43,717 bases of DNA from Roseicyclus salinarum. Its GTDB lineage: Bacteria > Pseudomonadota > Alphaproteobacteria > Rhodobacterales > Rhodobacteraceae. How positions within the stretch are numbered: position 1 is the first letter of the stretch; each line of letters starts with the position of its first letter. A model generated the notes under the pieces. That model was not told the origin of the DNA. It did not search any database and worked only from the letters and a program-made list of their open reading frames with translations. Shown one piece after another: positions 1 through 7,934 of the stretch. The stretch spans positions 1 to 43,717 of the forward strand of contig NZ_JARRSA010000030.1 in the NCBI RefSeq assembly GCF_029624655.1. The letters run 5' to 3'. Both the position numbers and the translations under genes were made by a program.

Positions 1-30
1 CGCGCGCCTCGCGTGCCGGCGAGGCGCGCG
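1..30 (-). terminator. Hairpin downstream of the FKBP gene, possible terminator
   Basis: A perfect 11-bp inverted repeat (CGCGCGCCTCG at 1-11, its complement at 20-30) with an 8-nt loop lies 7 bp past the stop codon of the minus-strand FKBP gene. The position suits an intrinsic terminator for that gene. The T-tract that would follow on the minus strand lies outside the window, so terminator function cannot be confirmed. Confidence 0.5.
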
Positions 31-37
31 CCAGGCG

Positions 38-466
38 TCATTCGACCGAGACGACCTCGACGTCGAAGATCAGGTCCTTGCCCGCAAGCGGATGGTTCGC
101 GTCGAGCGTGACCTGCGCGTCGGTCACTTCCGTCACCGTCACCGGCAGGGCGCGGCCATCGGGCGTCTGCACCTGCAGCTGGGTGCCGAGGTCGAGCGGG
201 ATGTGATCGGGAACCGACTCGCGCGGGACTTGCTGGATCGCCTCTTCGCGGTGCGGGCCGTAGGCCTGTTCGGAGGGGATCGTGATGGTCTTCTTCTCGC
301 CCACCGACATGCCCGAAAGCGCGCTTTCGAGGCCGGGAATGATCTCGCCCTCGCCCAGCTTGAAGGTCAGCGGGTCGCGTCCCTCGGAGCTGTCGAACGT
401 GGTGCCGTCGGAAAGCGTTCCGGTGTAGTGAATGGACACGGTCGTGCCCGGCTGTGCCTGGGTCAT
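38..466 (-). CDS. FKBP-type peptidyl-prolyl cis-trans isomerase, SlyD-like
   Basis: A 142-residue SlyD-type FKBP: an N-terminal FKBP half (SIHYTGTLSDGTTFDSS, then the G-E-I-I-P-G-L-E flap about residue 40), an insert-in-flap chaperone region, and a C-terminal FKBP strand pair around LAGKDLIFDVEVV. Such proteins catalyse Xaa-Pro isomerisation and act as cytoplasmic folding helpers. There is no His/Cys-rich metal-binding tail like that of E. coli SlyD, so a nickel-handling role is unlikely. Two ATG codons are adjacent (467-469 and 464-466). The GGAG at 474-477 is 7 nt from the second and only 4 nt from the first, so the second is chosen. The gene is transcribed away from the haloacid dehalogenase gene. 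Confidence 0.9.
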   Translation of the reverse strand: MTQAQPGTTVSIHYTGTLSDGTTFDSSEGRDPLTFKLGEGEIIPGLESALSGMSVGEKKTITIPSEQAYGPHREEAIQQVPRESVPDHIPLDLGTQLQVQTPDGRALPVTVTEVTDAQVTLDANHPLAGKDLIFDVEVVSVE

Positions 467-651
467 CATGATACTCCGGGTTCTGTTGGGGTGGGTGAAT
501 TTCGCGGGGCCGCGCAGGGCGCGCAGGACTGCCGCATTCGATTACCCTTTCAAGACTAGGCCCTCCGTTCCCGGATTTGAACCCTTCCATTGCGAATTGT
601 CGCCGGGGTCTGGCTGTGCGAAGCTTGGGTTTCAAGTGAGGGAGGGCGACC

Positions 652-1341
652 ATGACCGGCATCGAGGCCTGCGTTTTCGACGCCTACGGCACGCTTTTCG
701 ACGTGTCGGCGGCGGCGCGGGACGTGGCCGCGCAGCCTGGCCGCGAGGCCTTCGCGGGCGTCTGGCGGCAGGTCGCGGCGGACTGGCGGCTGAAGCAGCT
801 CCAGTATTCGTGGCTCAGGGCGGTCACGGGCGATCACTGCGATTTCTGGCAGGTCACGCAGGACGGCCTCGACTGGGCGCTGGAGCGCGCGGGCCTGCAG
901 GACCCCGACCTGCGCGAGACGCTTCTGGGCCTCTACTGGAAGCTTGCGGCCTATCCGGAGGTGCCCGCGATGCTGGCGCGGCTGAAGGAGGCCGGGCTGT
1001 CCACCGCGATCCTGTCCAACGGCAGCCCCGACATGCTGTCGGGCGCCGTCGGCAGCGCCGGGATCGGCGCGCTTCTCGACGACGTGCTTTCCGTCGAGGC
1101 GGTCGGCGTCTTCAAGCCCGCGCGCGCCGTCTACGACCTCGTTGAGCGGCGCTTCGAGGTGATGCCGGACGCGGTCCTCTTCGTCTCGTCGAACGGCTGG
1201 GACGCGGCCTGCGCGGCGTCCTACGGGTTCCGCACGCTCTGGGTGAACCGCGCGGACGAGCCCGTCGACCGGCTGCCGGGGCGGCCGGACCACGTCGCGC
1301 CGGACCTCACCGGGGTGCCGGCCCTTCTGGGGATCGAGTGA
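652..1341 (+). CDS. Haloacid dehalogenase, type II (L-2-haloacid dehalogenase)
   Basis: A 229-residue HAD-superfamily hydrolase of the L-2-haloacid dehalogenase type, about the usual 220-230 length. Asp10 in FDAYGTLFD is the nucleophile that attacks C2 of the haloacid. The type-II signature LKQLQYSWLR follows at about residue 48. The SNGS motif (about 123-126), the FKPA lysine and the SSNGWD loop supply the other active-site residues known in this family. The product would be a D-2-hydroxy acid and halide; the true substrate is not shown by sequence. A GGAGGG ribosome site precedes the ATG. The stop overlaps the next start (TGATG), so the three plus-strand genes from here to 3142 look like one translationally coupled operon. 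Confidence 0.88.
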   Translation: MTGIEACVFDAYGTLFDVSAAARDVAAQPGREAFAGVWRQVAADWRLKQLQYSWLRAVTGDHCDFWQVTQDGLDWALERAGLQDPDLRETLLGLYWKLAAYPEVPAMLARLKEAGLSTAILSNGSPDMLSGAVGSAGIGALLDDVLSVEAVGVFKPARAVYDLVERRFEVMPDAVLFVSSNGWDAACAASYGFRTLWVNRADEPVDRLPGRPDHVAPDLTGVPALLGIE

Positions 1342-2174
1342 TGCACTACGCGACTGCCGGGGACGGCGTGAAGCTGGCCTACCGAGAGGCGGGGGAGGGC
1401 ACGCCGCTTCTGTGCCTGCCCGGCCTGACCCGCAACATGGACGACTTCGAACCGGTGGTGGAGGCCTTCGCGGACCGCGCGCGCGTCATCCGCATGGATT
1501 TCCGCGGCCGGGGCGCGTCGGGTTCGGCCGACCCCGCGACCTACCAGGTCGGACAGGAGGCGCTCGACGTCCTCAGCCTTCTCGACCACCTCGGCATCGC
1601 GCGGGCCGCGATCCTGGGAACGTCGCGCGGCGGGCTGGTGGCGATGATGCTGGGCGTCATGGCCCCCGGCCGTCTGTCGGGCGTGATCCTGAACGACATC
1701 GGCCCCGAGATCATGCCCGAGGGCCTGTCCGCGATCATGGACTACATCGGCCACCCGCCCGCCTTCCGCAGCCATGCCGAGGCGGCGGAGGCCTTCCCCT
1801 CGCTCTATGGCGACAGCTTCGCGAATGTGCCCCCCGCGACATGGGCCGACCTTTCGCGGCGGCTCTACCGGGAGGAGGACGGGCGGCTGCATCTGCGCTA
1901 CGACCCCCGCCTGCGAGAGGCCGTCGCCCCCGCCTTCGAGCCGGGCGCGGTCCAGCCCGACCTCTGGCCGCTCTTCGACGCGCTTCAGGGACTGCCCCTC
2001 GGCCTGATCCGGGGCGCGAGGTCGAACATCCTGTCGGCCGCGACCGCCGCCGAGATGCGCAGGCGGCGCCCCGACATGGCCTTCGCGGACCTGCCCGACC
2101 GGGGGCATGTGCCGTTTCTCGACGAACCTCAGGCGCGCGAGGTGATCGCCGCCGTTCTGGACAAGGTGGAATGA
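1341..2174 (+). CDS. Alpha/beta-fold hydrolase with altered acid residue
   Basis: A 277-residue alpha/beta hydrolase. The oxyanion-hole loop is PGLTRN, the nucleophile elbow is GTSRGG (Ser95), and the catalytic histidine is in DRGHVPFLDEP (His256). The usual acid position after strand 7, normally Asp in an S-D-I/L-L motif of close relatives, reads Asn229 (RSNILS; codon AAC at 2025-2027). The enzyme may therefore be impaired or use another acid such as Asp119. The start is taken as ATG 1341, which overlaps the dehalogenase stop by one base; a GTG at 1338 is in frame. The 3' end overlaps the next gene by 4 bases (ATGA). Substrate unknown. Confidence 0.85.
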   Translation: MHYATAGDGVKLAYREAGEGTPLLCLPGLTRNMDDFEPVVEAFADRARVIRMDFRGRGASGSADPATYQVGQEALDVLSLLDHLGIARAAILGTSRGGLVAMMLGVMAPGRLSGVILNDIGPEIMPEGLSAIMDYIGHPPAFRSHAEAAEAFPSLYGDSFANVPPATWADLSRRLYREEDGRLHLRYDPRLREAVAPAFEPGAVQPDLWPLFDALQGLPLGLIRGARSNILSAATAAEMRRRRPDMAFADLPDRGHVPFLDEPQAREVIAAVLDKVE

Positions 2175-3142
2175 TCGACATCTCCATGATCGAGGCCGCC
2201 GCGCTGCGCGCCAGGGGCGTCGTGCGGCGCACGCCGATGTTGTCCTCGCCGTTTCTCGACGAGATCGCGGGGCGGCAGGTGCTGGTGAAGTGCGAGGCGC
2301 TTCAGCACACCGGCAGCTTCAAGTTCCGCGGTGGCTGGTCCGCCGTCTCGGCATTGCCCGAGGATGTGCGCGCACGGGGCGTTCTGGCGTTCTCGTCGGG
2401 CAACCATGCGCAGGGGGTGGCCTTCGCCGCCCGGCTTCACGGCGTGCCCGCGACGATCATCATGCCCGCCGACGCGCCGCGCCTGAAGATCGCGAACACC
2501 CGCGCCTTCGGGGCGGAGGTCGTGCTCTACGACCGCGCGGGCGGCGAGGACCGCAACGAGATCGGCGCGCGCCTGCGCGACGAGCGGGGCCTGACGCTGA
2601 TCAAGCCCTTCGACGATCCGCAGGTGATCGCGGGGCAGGGGACCTGCGGCCTCGAGATCGCGGAACAGGCGGCCGAGGCCGGGATCGATGCGGCGACGGT
2701 GCTCGTGTGCTGCGGCGGCGGGGGCCTGACCTCGGGCATCGCGCTTGCGCTCGAGGCGCGGGCGCCCGCGCTGCGGGTCCGCCCGGTGGAGCCCCAGGGG
2801 TTCGACGACACCGCGCGCTCGCTGGCCGCGGGCGAAATCCTGCGCAACCACGGCCCCGAGGCGGGGTTCTGCGACGCGATCCTGACGCCCGCGCCCGGCA
2901 CGATCACCTTTCCCGTCATGCAGCGGCTCTGCGGCCCCGGCCTTGTCGTGACCGAGCCCGAGACGCGCGAGGCGATGCGCCTCGCCTTCGAGCGGCTCAA
3001 GGTCGTGGCCGAGCCGGGCGGCGCGGTGGCGCTGGCCGCGGCCCTCTTCCACGAGCGTGACCTGCCCGAGGGGCCGGTCATCGCCACGATCTCCGGCGGG
3101 AACGTGGACCGCACCGTCTTCGCCGAGGTTCTCGGGGGCTAG
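2171..3142 (+). CDS. Threonine/serine dehydratase-like PLP enzyme
   Basis: A 323-residue fold-type II PLP enzyme. Lys51 in TGSFKFRG binds PLP, SSGNHAQG (about 80) grips the substrate carboxylate, and GGGGLTSG (about 185) is the phosphate-binding glycine loop. It resembles threonine/serine ammonia-lyases that lack the C-terminal ACT regulatory domain, so it is probably catabolic rather than the isoleucine-biosynthetic IlvA. Serine racemase and the hydroxyectoine-utilisation dehydratase EutB share this architecture and cannot be excluded; no ectoine genes are in the window. It is translationally coupled to the hydrolase before it. It ends 6 bp before the convergent MFS gene. Confidence 0.85.
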   Translation: MIDISMIEAAALRARGVVRRTPMLSSPFLDEIAGRQVLVKCEALQHTGSFKFRGGWSAVSALPEDVRARGVLAFSSGNHAQGVAFAARLHGVPATIIMPADAPRLKIANTRAFGAEVVLYDRAGGEDRNEIGARLRDERGLTLIKPFDDPQVIAGQGTCGLEIAEQAAEAGIDAATVLVCCGGGGLTSGIALALEARAPALRVRPVEPQGFDDTARSLAAGEILRNHGPEAGFCDAILTPAPGTITFPVMQRLCGPGLVVTEPETREAMRLAFERLKVVAEPGGAVALAAALFHERDLPEGPVIATISGGNVDRTVFAEVLGG

Positions 3143-3148
3143 CCCGCC

Positions 3149-4366
3149 TCACGCTGCCGGCATGGGTCGCGCCCCGCGCCGGTTGGCGGCGGCGAAGACG
3201 AAGAGGGCAGTGGCCATGAGGCAGGCGGACACGAGGAACGGCGCGCCCGGCAGCCAGACGGGCCCGCCCTCGCGGGTGGCCCAGAAGAAGGCCTGCGTCA
3301 TCACGAGGGGCGACAGGATCATCGACAGCGCCGAGATCGAGGACAGGACGCCCTGCAACTCGCCCTGCTGGTCGGGCCCAGCCGCGCGCGACATCACGCC
3401 CTGCATCGCCGGCGCGACGATCGCGCCCACCGCCGAGATCGGGATCATCACCCAGATCATCCAGCCCTCCGAGATCAGTCCGTAGATCACGAGGCAGACC
3501 GTGTTCAGGATCAGCCCCCAGAAGACCGCGCGCACCTCGCCGAGCGCGGGCAGGACGGCGCGGATCAGGCCGCCCTGCACGACCGCCATCGCCACTCCGT
3601 ATGCGGCCAGCGACGTGCCGACGAGGCGCGCGTCCCAGCCGAAGGCCGCCTGCGTCCAGTAGGCCCATATCGCGGGGTAGACGAAGTTCGAGATCTGGTA
3701 GGCGAGCATCACCAGCAGCAGCGTGCGTACGCCAGGAAGCCTGCCGATCTGCATCATTCCGCCCGCCGGGTTCGCGCGGCGCCAGTCGAAGGCCCGCCGC
3801 CGCGCCGCCGGTAGGGATTCGGGCAGGACGAACCAGCCGAACGCGAAGTTGCACCCGGCGAGGATCGCCGCCGCCACGAAGGGCGCGCGCGGGTCGAGCC
3901 CTCCCAGAAGCCCGCCAAGGAGCGGCCCGAGGATGAAGCCCATCCCGAAACCCGCCGAGATCAGCCCGAAGTTCTGCGCGCGGCGTCCCGGCTCGGTGAC
4001 GTCCGCCATGAAGGCGAGCGCGGTGGCGTGGGTGGCCGCGGCCATCCCCGCCACCACGCGCCCCGCCAGCAGAAGCCAGATGGAGCCCGCCAGCGACATC
4101 ACGACGTAGTCCGCCGCCATCACCGCCATCGACAGCAGAAGGACCGGCCTCCGCCCGAAGCGGTCGGACAGCGAGCCGATGGTGGGGGCGAAGCCGAACT
4201 GCATCACCGCGTAGGCGGCCGAAAGGATACCGCCCCAGAGGGCCGCGTCGGCGATGGTGACGCCGCGCACCTCGGCGATCAGGTCGGGCATGACCGGCAG
4301 GATCAGCCCGATGCCCATCGCGTCGAGCGTGACCGTGATCATGATGAAGACGACGGGAAGGCGCAT
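3149..4366 (-). CDS. MFS drug/H+ antiporter, TCR/Tet (DHA1) type
   Basis: A 405-residue, 12-helix major facilitator close in pattern to TetA class antiporters. The first helix carries DAMGIGLILPVMP (motif D1 of 12-helix exporters), and loop 2-3 carries GSLSDRFGRRPVLL (motif A). A second, weaker half follows a basic central loop around residues 190-205. This suggests proton-driven efflux of a small hydrophobic compound; tetracycline itself is not implied. The gene sits behind a perfect 20-bp palindrome, a plausible repressor site, but no adjacent TetR-family gene is present. Upstream on the same strand is pcaB, about 70 bp away, so export may relate to aromatic catabolism, though that is only context. 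Confidence 0.87.
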   Translation of the reverse strand: MRLPVVFIMITVTLDAMGIGLILPVMPDLIAEVRGVTIADAALWGGILSAAYAVMQFGFAPTIGSLSDRFGRRPVLLLSMAVMAADYVVMSLAGSIWLLLAGRVVAGMAAATHATALAFMADVTEPGRRAQNFGLISAGFGMGFILGPLLGGLLGGLDPRAPFVAAAILAGCNFAFGWFVLPESLPAARRRAFDWRRANPAGGMMQIGRLPGVRTLLLVMLAYQISNFVYPAIWAYWTQAAFGWDARLVGTSLAAYGVAMAVVQGGLIRAVLPALGEVRAVFWGLILNTVCLVIYGLISEGWMIWVMIPISAVGAIVAPAMQGVMSRAAGPDQQGELQGVLSSISALSMILSPLVMTQAFFWATREGGPVWLPGAPFLVSACLMATALFVFAAANRRGARPMPAA

Positions 4367-4390
4367 GAAGCCCCGTGATATGTCCAGCAG

Positions 4391-4426
4391 GTGTCAATCT
4401 AGATTGACACCGCCGGATTGACAATC
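4391..4426. promoter_or_regulatory. Perfect 20-bp palindrome plus partial copy, operator candidate for the MFS gene
   Basis: GTGTCAATCT at 4391-4400 is followed directly by its exact complement AGATTGACAC at 4401-4410, with no loop. Six bases on, GATTG-A-CAATC at 4416-4426 repeats the core as a shorter dyad. The site lies 24 bp upstream of the MFS start codon and 23 bp past the pcaB stop. The absence of a loop and of a T-tract argues for a protein-binding site rather than a terminator. The cognate regulator is unknown; a dimeric TetR- or MarR-type protein is an inference from symmetry only. Confidence 0.65.
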
Positions 4427-4433
4427 TCGGAAT

Positions 4434-5780
4434 TCAGTCCCGTGCGACGGCCGAGGCGCGCGTCCGCGCCGCCGCGGCGAAGGCCAGTGCCTCGGCCGGT
4501 GCGGTGCCGAGCGAGGCGGGCGGCGACAGGTCGGGCAGGCGGGCGTCGGGACGGGCGCGGGCGACGAGGTCCGGCAGTGCGGCGCCCGTCTCGCGCGCCT
4601 CGAGCGCCAGCGACTTCACCAGCGCCTGCGCCTCGGGGCGCTTCATTACGGAGGCGAGCGCGAAGGACAGCGCCTCGGCATGGACGAGGCCGAGGGGGTC
4701 CGCCGCGCGGGCCTCCATCGCGTCGGTCCGCACCTCGAGGCCCGCGGCGAGATCGCCGAGGATGGCGACCGCGCGCGCCGCCGCCGCGACGAGCGGGGGC
4801 AGGGCCAGCCATTCGGCGAACCATGCCGCACCGTCGCGCGCCTCGGCATGGACGGCCGCGCCCTGCAGGACCGAGGCTTGCGCGGGCGCGAAGCGGGCCA
4901 GCGCGACCATGACCGCGGGCGCGACCGGGTTCCGCTTCTGCGGCATGGTCGAGGACGCGCCCGCCCCCGGCAACGCGATCTCGGCGATTTCCGAGCGCGC
5001 GAGAAGGGTCATGTCGCCGCCGGCCTTGCCGCAGGCGGAAGCGAGGTCCGCGAGCCAGCCCCCGATCTCTCCGATCCGGTCGCGGCTGGCGTGCCAGCTG
5101 CCGCCCGGATCGCCAAGCCCGAGGTCCGCGGCCAGCGCCGCGCGGAGCGCCGCCGGATCCGGGCCCAGCATCGACGCGGTTCCCGCCGCGCCCGACAGGG
5201 ATACGCACAGGCAGCGCGGGCGCATCTCCTCCAGCCTGTCCAGCATCCGCAGAAGCGGCGCGCCCCAGCTTGCGGCCAGCGCCCCGAAGCTGGAAGGAGT
5301 GGCGAGCTGCCCGTAGGTGCGCGCGGCCTGCGGCGTCGTGGCGTGGGCTTCGGCACGATCGGCGAGCGCCGCGAGCGCCGCGGCCATCCGCGCCTCGATC
5401 AGGGCCAGCGCCCGCGACAGGCGCAGCATCAGCGCGCTGTCCTGAATGTCCTGGCTGGTCGCGCCCCAATGCAGGTAGTGCGCGTGCTCGGGCGCATCGA
5501 GCGTCTTGCGAAGCGCCGCCACGAGGCCCGGCACCGTGACCCCGTTGCCCCCGGTGGCCTGCGCGAGGCCTGCGGGATCGACCTGCGCCTCCATCATGGC
5601 GCGGTGCAGGAAGCGCCCGCTCGTCTCGGGGATCGCGCCTTGCGCGCCCTGCGCCTTCGCGAGCGCGCCGAGGACCAGCATCATCGCGCGTACCTCGGCC
5701 CCGTCCGAGAACAGCCGCGCGATCCCCGCGTCCCCGAAGAGGTCGCGGTAGAGCGCGCTGTCGAAGGGCGAGACGCTCAC
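4434..5780 (-). CDS. pcaB: 3-carboxy-cis,cis-muconate cycloisomerase
   Basis: A 448-residue member of the fumarase/aspartase superfamily, the usual length for PcaB. It cyclises 3-carboxymuconate to 4-carboxymuconolactone in the protocatechuate branch of the beta-ketoadipate pathway. Signature regions are HWGATSQDIQDSA (about 118-130) and the C3 loop ASSTMPQKRNP (about 260-270), which holds the catalytic serine. The start is GTG at 5778-5780, overlapping the pcaD stop (GTGA), as expected for translational coupling. An alternative PcaB/adenylosuccinate-lyase reading is disfavoured by the pcaD neighbour. The companion genes pcaC, pcaG and pcaH are not in the window. Confidence 0.9.
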   Translation of the reverse strand: MSVSPFDSALYRDLFGDAGIARLFSDGAEVRAMMLVLGALAKAQGAQGAIPETSGRFLHRAMMEAQVDPAGLAQATGGNGVTVPGLVAALRKTLDAPEHAHYLHWGATSQDIQDSALMLRLSRALALIEARMAAALAALADRAEAHATTPQAARTYGQLATPSSFGALAASWGAPLLRMLDRLEEMRPRCLCVSLSGAAGTASMLGPDPAALRAALAADLGLGDPGGSWHASRDRIGEIGGWLADLASACGKAGGDMTLLARSEIAEIALPGAGASSTMPQKRNPVAPAVMVALARFAPAQASVLQGAAVHAEARDGAAWFAEWLALPPLVAAAARAVAILGDLAAGLEVRTDAMEARAADPLGLVHAEALSFALASVMKRPEAQALVKSLALEARETGAALPDLVARARPDARLPDLSPPASLGTAPAEALAFAAAARTRASAVARD

Positions 5781-6580
5781 GCCACGTCCTCGGGAAGATG
5801 GCCGATGTCGCGCAGGAAGCGCATCAGGATCACGGCGAAGTCGTCGGGCTTCTCGACGCAGGGCAGGTGGCCCGCGCCCCGGATCAGGTCGTAGCGCGCG
5901 CCGGGGATCAGCTCGGCCAGTTCCTTGACCAGATCGGGCGGGGTGGAGCCGTCGGCGTCGCCCGCGATGACCTGCGCGGGCAGGCGCAGCGCGGCGGTCG
6001 TGGTGTAGAAATCCGTGCCACTGATGGCATGGGAACAGCCTGCGTAGCCCGCAGCCGGCGTCGTCTCGACCATGCGCCGCCACGGGCTGACGGCGGGACT
6101 TTCGCGGAAGGCGCGGGTGAACCAGCGTTCCATGATCGCGTCCGACATCGTTTCGAGACCGCCGCCCGCGACCTGCGCGATCCGCTCCTCCCACAGGGCG
6201 CGGGTGCCGATCTTGGGGGCGGTGTTCGACAGGACGACGGCCCGCACGAGGTCGAGCCGCTTGGCCGCGAGCCCCTGCGCGATCATGCCGCCGATCGACA
6301 GGCCGACGAAGACGACGTCCCTCAGCTCCAGCGCCTCGATCAGCCGCTCGGCGTCGTGGATCAGCTTGCCCATCGCGTAGGGCGCGGGCGGGCAGGTGGT
6401 GAGGCCGTGGCCCCGCGTGTCGTAGCGCACGACGTGCAGCCCCTCGGGCAGCCGCGCCACCACGTCGTCCCAAAGCCGCAGGTCCGTGCCGAGCGAGTTC
6501 GAGAAGACAACGGGCGGGCCGCCCGGCGTCCCGTCCTGCCTCACGTGCAACGTCACGTCGTCAAGCTCGATGCATTCCAT
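5777..6580 (-). CDS. pcaD: 3-oxoadipate enol-lactonase
   Basis: A 267-residue alpha/beta hydrolase with the PcaD pattern: FSNSLGTDLRLWD oxyanion loop, GLSIGG nucleophile elbow (Ser95), acid Asp210 in GDADGSTPP and His238 in GAGHLPCVEKP. It opens 3-oxoadipate enol-lactone to 3-oxoadipate in the cytoplasm. There is no C-terminal fusion to 4-carboxymuconolactone decarboxylase (PcaC), which some bacteria have. A strong GAGGAGG ribosome site precedes the ATG. It is the first gene of a pcaD-pcaB operon. Upstream is a 250-bp divergent region that holds a 12-bp tandem repeat and the alcohol dehydrogenase start. Confidence 0.9.
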   Translation of the reverse strand: MECIELDDVTLHVRQDGTPGGPPVVFSNSLGTDLRLWDDVVARLPEGLHVVRYDTRGHGLTTCPPAPYAMGKLIHDAERLIEALELRDVVFVGLSIGGMIAQGLAAKRLDLVRAVVLSNTAPKIGTRALWEERIAQVAGGGLETMSDAIMERWFTRAFRESPAVSPWRRMVETTPAAGYAGCSHAISGTDFYTTTAALRLPAQVIAGDADGSTPPDLVKELAELIPGARYDLIRGAGHLPCVEKPDDFAVILMRFLRDIGHLPEDVA

Positions 6581-6645
6581 GGTCGTCCTCCTCGTGGCAT
6601 CCGGAGTTGTGGGTCAGAACGCGGCGTCCTGCAACCGTATCGCCC

Positions 6646-6741
6646 CGTGGTGTCCCCCGCATCGCCCTGCGTGCAGCACCCCGTGCCGCCCCCCGCATCG
6701 TCCCCGGTATCGTCCCCCGTAGCGTCTCCTGTGCCGCACCC
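6646..6741. repeat. 12-bp tandem repeat, eight contiguous units, in the pcaD/alcohol dehydrogenase divergent region
   Basis: Eight imperfect 12-nt units lie end to end, consensus CGTATCGTCCCC on the plus strand, preceded by a 10-nt partial unit at 6636-6645. The best-conserved pair is at 6694-6717. The tract lies between the divergent starts of pcaD and the Zn alcohol dehydrogenase. A minus-strand reading frame through it gives a Gly-Asp-x-Thr repeat peptide, but it lacks support as a gene. Possible roles are multiple regulator contacts or simple slippage. A related motif with 10-bp period occurs at 34671-34730. Confidence 0.75.
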
Positions 6742-6830
6742 GGCCCGCCGCGCGGCGAAAACCTGCTTGCGGGCCGGCCGCACGGGCCGCAGGGTGGCGG
6801 CAGTCGAGCGCGGAACGGGGGGAACGTCAG

Positions 6831-7916
6831 GTGCCAAGCGAGATCCGGGCAGCGGTCTGCCACGAATTCGACTCCCCCCTCAGGATCGAGACGGTCCGCC
6901 TGCGCGATCCCGGTCCGGGCGAGGTGGAGGTCACGCTCGAAGCCGTCGCGATCTGCCATTCCGACATCTCCTACATCGAGGGCGGCTGGGGCGGACCGCT
7001 TCCGTCCGTCTACGGCCACGAGGCGGCGGGACGGGTGACGGTGCTGGGTCCGGGCGTGGCCGGGGTCGCGGCGGGCGACCGGGTGATCGCGACGCTGATC
7101 CGCTCCTGCGGCAGCTGCCCGTCCTGCGCTTCGGCCAAGCCGGTCTTCTGTTCCGGCAACGCGCCGCTGCCGCCCGAGCTGACGTTCCCCGACGGCCGGG
7201 CCCTCAACAAGGGCCTGAAATGCGGCGCCTTCGCCGAGAAGGTCGTGGTCCACGCAAGCCAGATCGCCCGCGTCGGCGACGCCATCCCTGCGACCAGCGC
7301 CTGCCTTTTGGCCTGCGGCGTGCCCACCGGCCTCGGCGCTGTGGTCAACACCGCCCGCGTCCGCCCCGGTGAAAGCGTCGTGGTGATCGGCTGCGGCGGC
7401 GTCGGCCTGAACGCGGTGCAGGGCGCGCGCCTGTCGGGCGCCGCGCGGATCATCGCGATGGATCTCGAGCCCTCCAAGCTCGAGGACGCGCGCGCCTTCG
7501 GGGCGACGCACGGGGTGCCTGCCACCGAGGAGAAGCCCTGGCAGGCGGTCCGGGCGCTGACCGGCGGGCGCGGCGCGGACCACGTCTTCGTTTCGGTCGG
7601 CGCGATCCCCGCCTACGACATGGCGCCCCGGCTGCTCGCGCCGGGGGGCACGGTCTACGCCGTGGGGATGCCGCACACGGGCGCGATGTCGAGCTACGAG
7701 CCCGTGATCATCGCCGCCACCGGACAGGGGATGCGCGGCAGCCTGATGGGCGAGATCGTGCTGTCGCGCGACGTGCCGTGGATGGTCGACCTCTATGAAC
7801 AGGGGCGGCTCGAGCTGGACGCGCTGGTGTCGCGGACATGGCCGCTCGACCGCATCAACGAGGCCATCGCGGACACGCGGGCGGCGAAGGCGCGGCGCAA
7901 CGTCATCGTCTTCTGA
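6831..7916 (+). CDS. Zinc-dependent alcohol dehydrogenase, class III-like MDR family
   Basis: A 361-residue medium-chain dehydrogenase/reductase. The catalytic zinc residues are the Cys in AICHSD (about 42) and the His in YGHEAAG (about 63). Four structural-zinc cysteines lie in CGSCPSCxxxxxxxC (about 93-107). The Rossmann motif GCGGVGLN is at about 188. It resembles the class III / aryl-alcohol branch; substrate not determined. The start is GTG at 6831, preceded by GGGGGGAA. The gene is divergent from pcaD and 18 bp upstream of the enolase-superfamily gene, with which it likely forms a two-gene operon for oxidising an alcohol and dehydrating a sugar acid or similar acid. Confidence 0.87.
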   Translation: MPSEIRAAVCHEFDSPLRIETVRLRDPGPGEVEVTLEAVAICHSDISYIEGGWGGPLPSVYGHEAAGRVTVLGPGVAGVAAGDRVIATLIRSCGSCPSCASAKPVFCSGNAPLPPELTFPDGRALNKGLKCGAFAEKVVVHASQIARVGDAIPATSACLLACGVPTGLGAVVNTARVRPGESVVVIGCGGVGLNAVQGARLSGAARIIAMDLEPSKLEDARAFGATHGVPATEEKPWQAVRALTGGRGADHVFVSVGAIPAYDMAPRLLAPGGTVYAVGMPHTGAMSSYEPVIIAATGQGMRGSLMGEIVLSRDVPWMVDLYEQGRLELDALVSRTWPLDRINEAIADTRAAKARRNVIVF

Positions 7917-7934
7917 CAGAGGGGAGGGGCGGGA

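Noticed and set aside
570-584. tRNA T-arm-like sequence (GGGTTCAAATCCGGG on the minus strand)
   Set aside because: The TTCAAAT loop is present but the stem pairs poorly and no anticodon or acceptor arms are found around it; chance match in the FKBP/dehalogenase spacer.
6553-6837. 94-residue minus-strand reading frame with a Gly-Asp-x-Thr repeat
   Set aside because: It is produced by the 12-bp tandem repeat, overlaps the pcaD and dehydrogenase starts, and shows no family motif or ribosome site.
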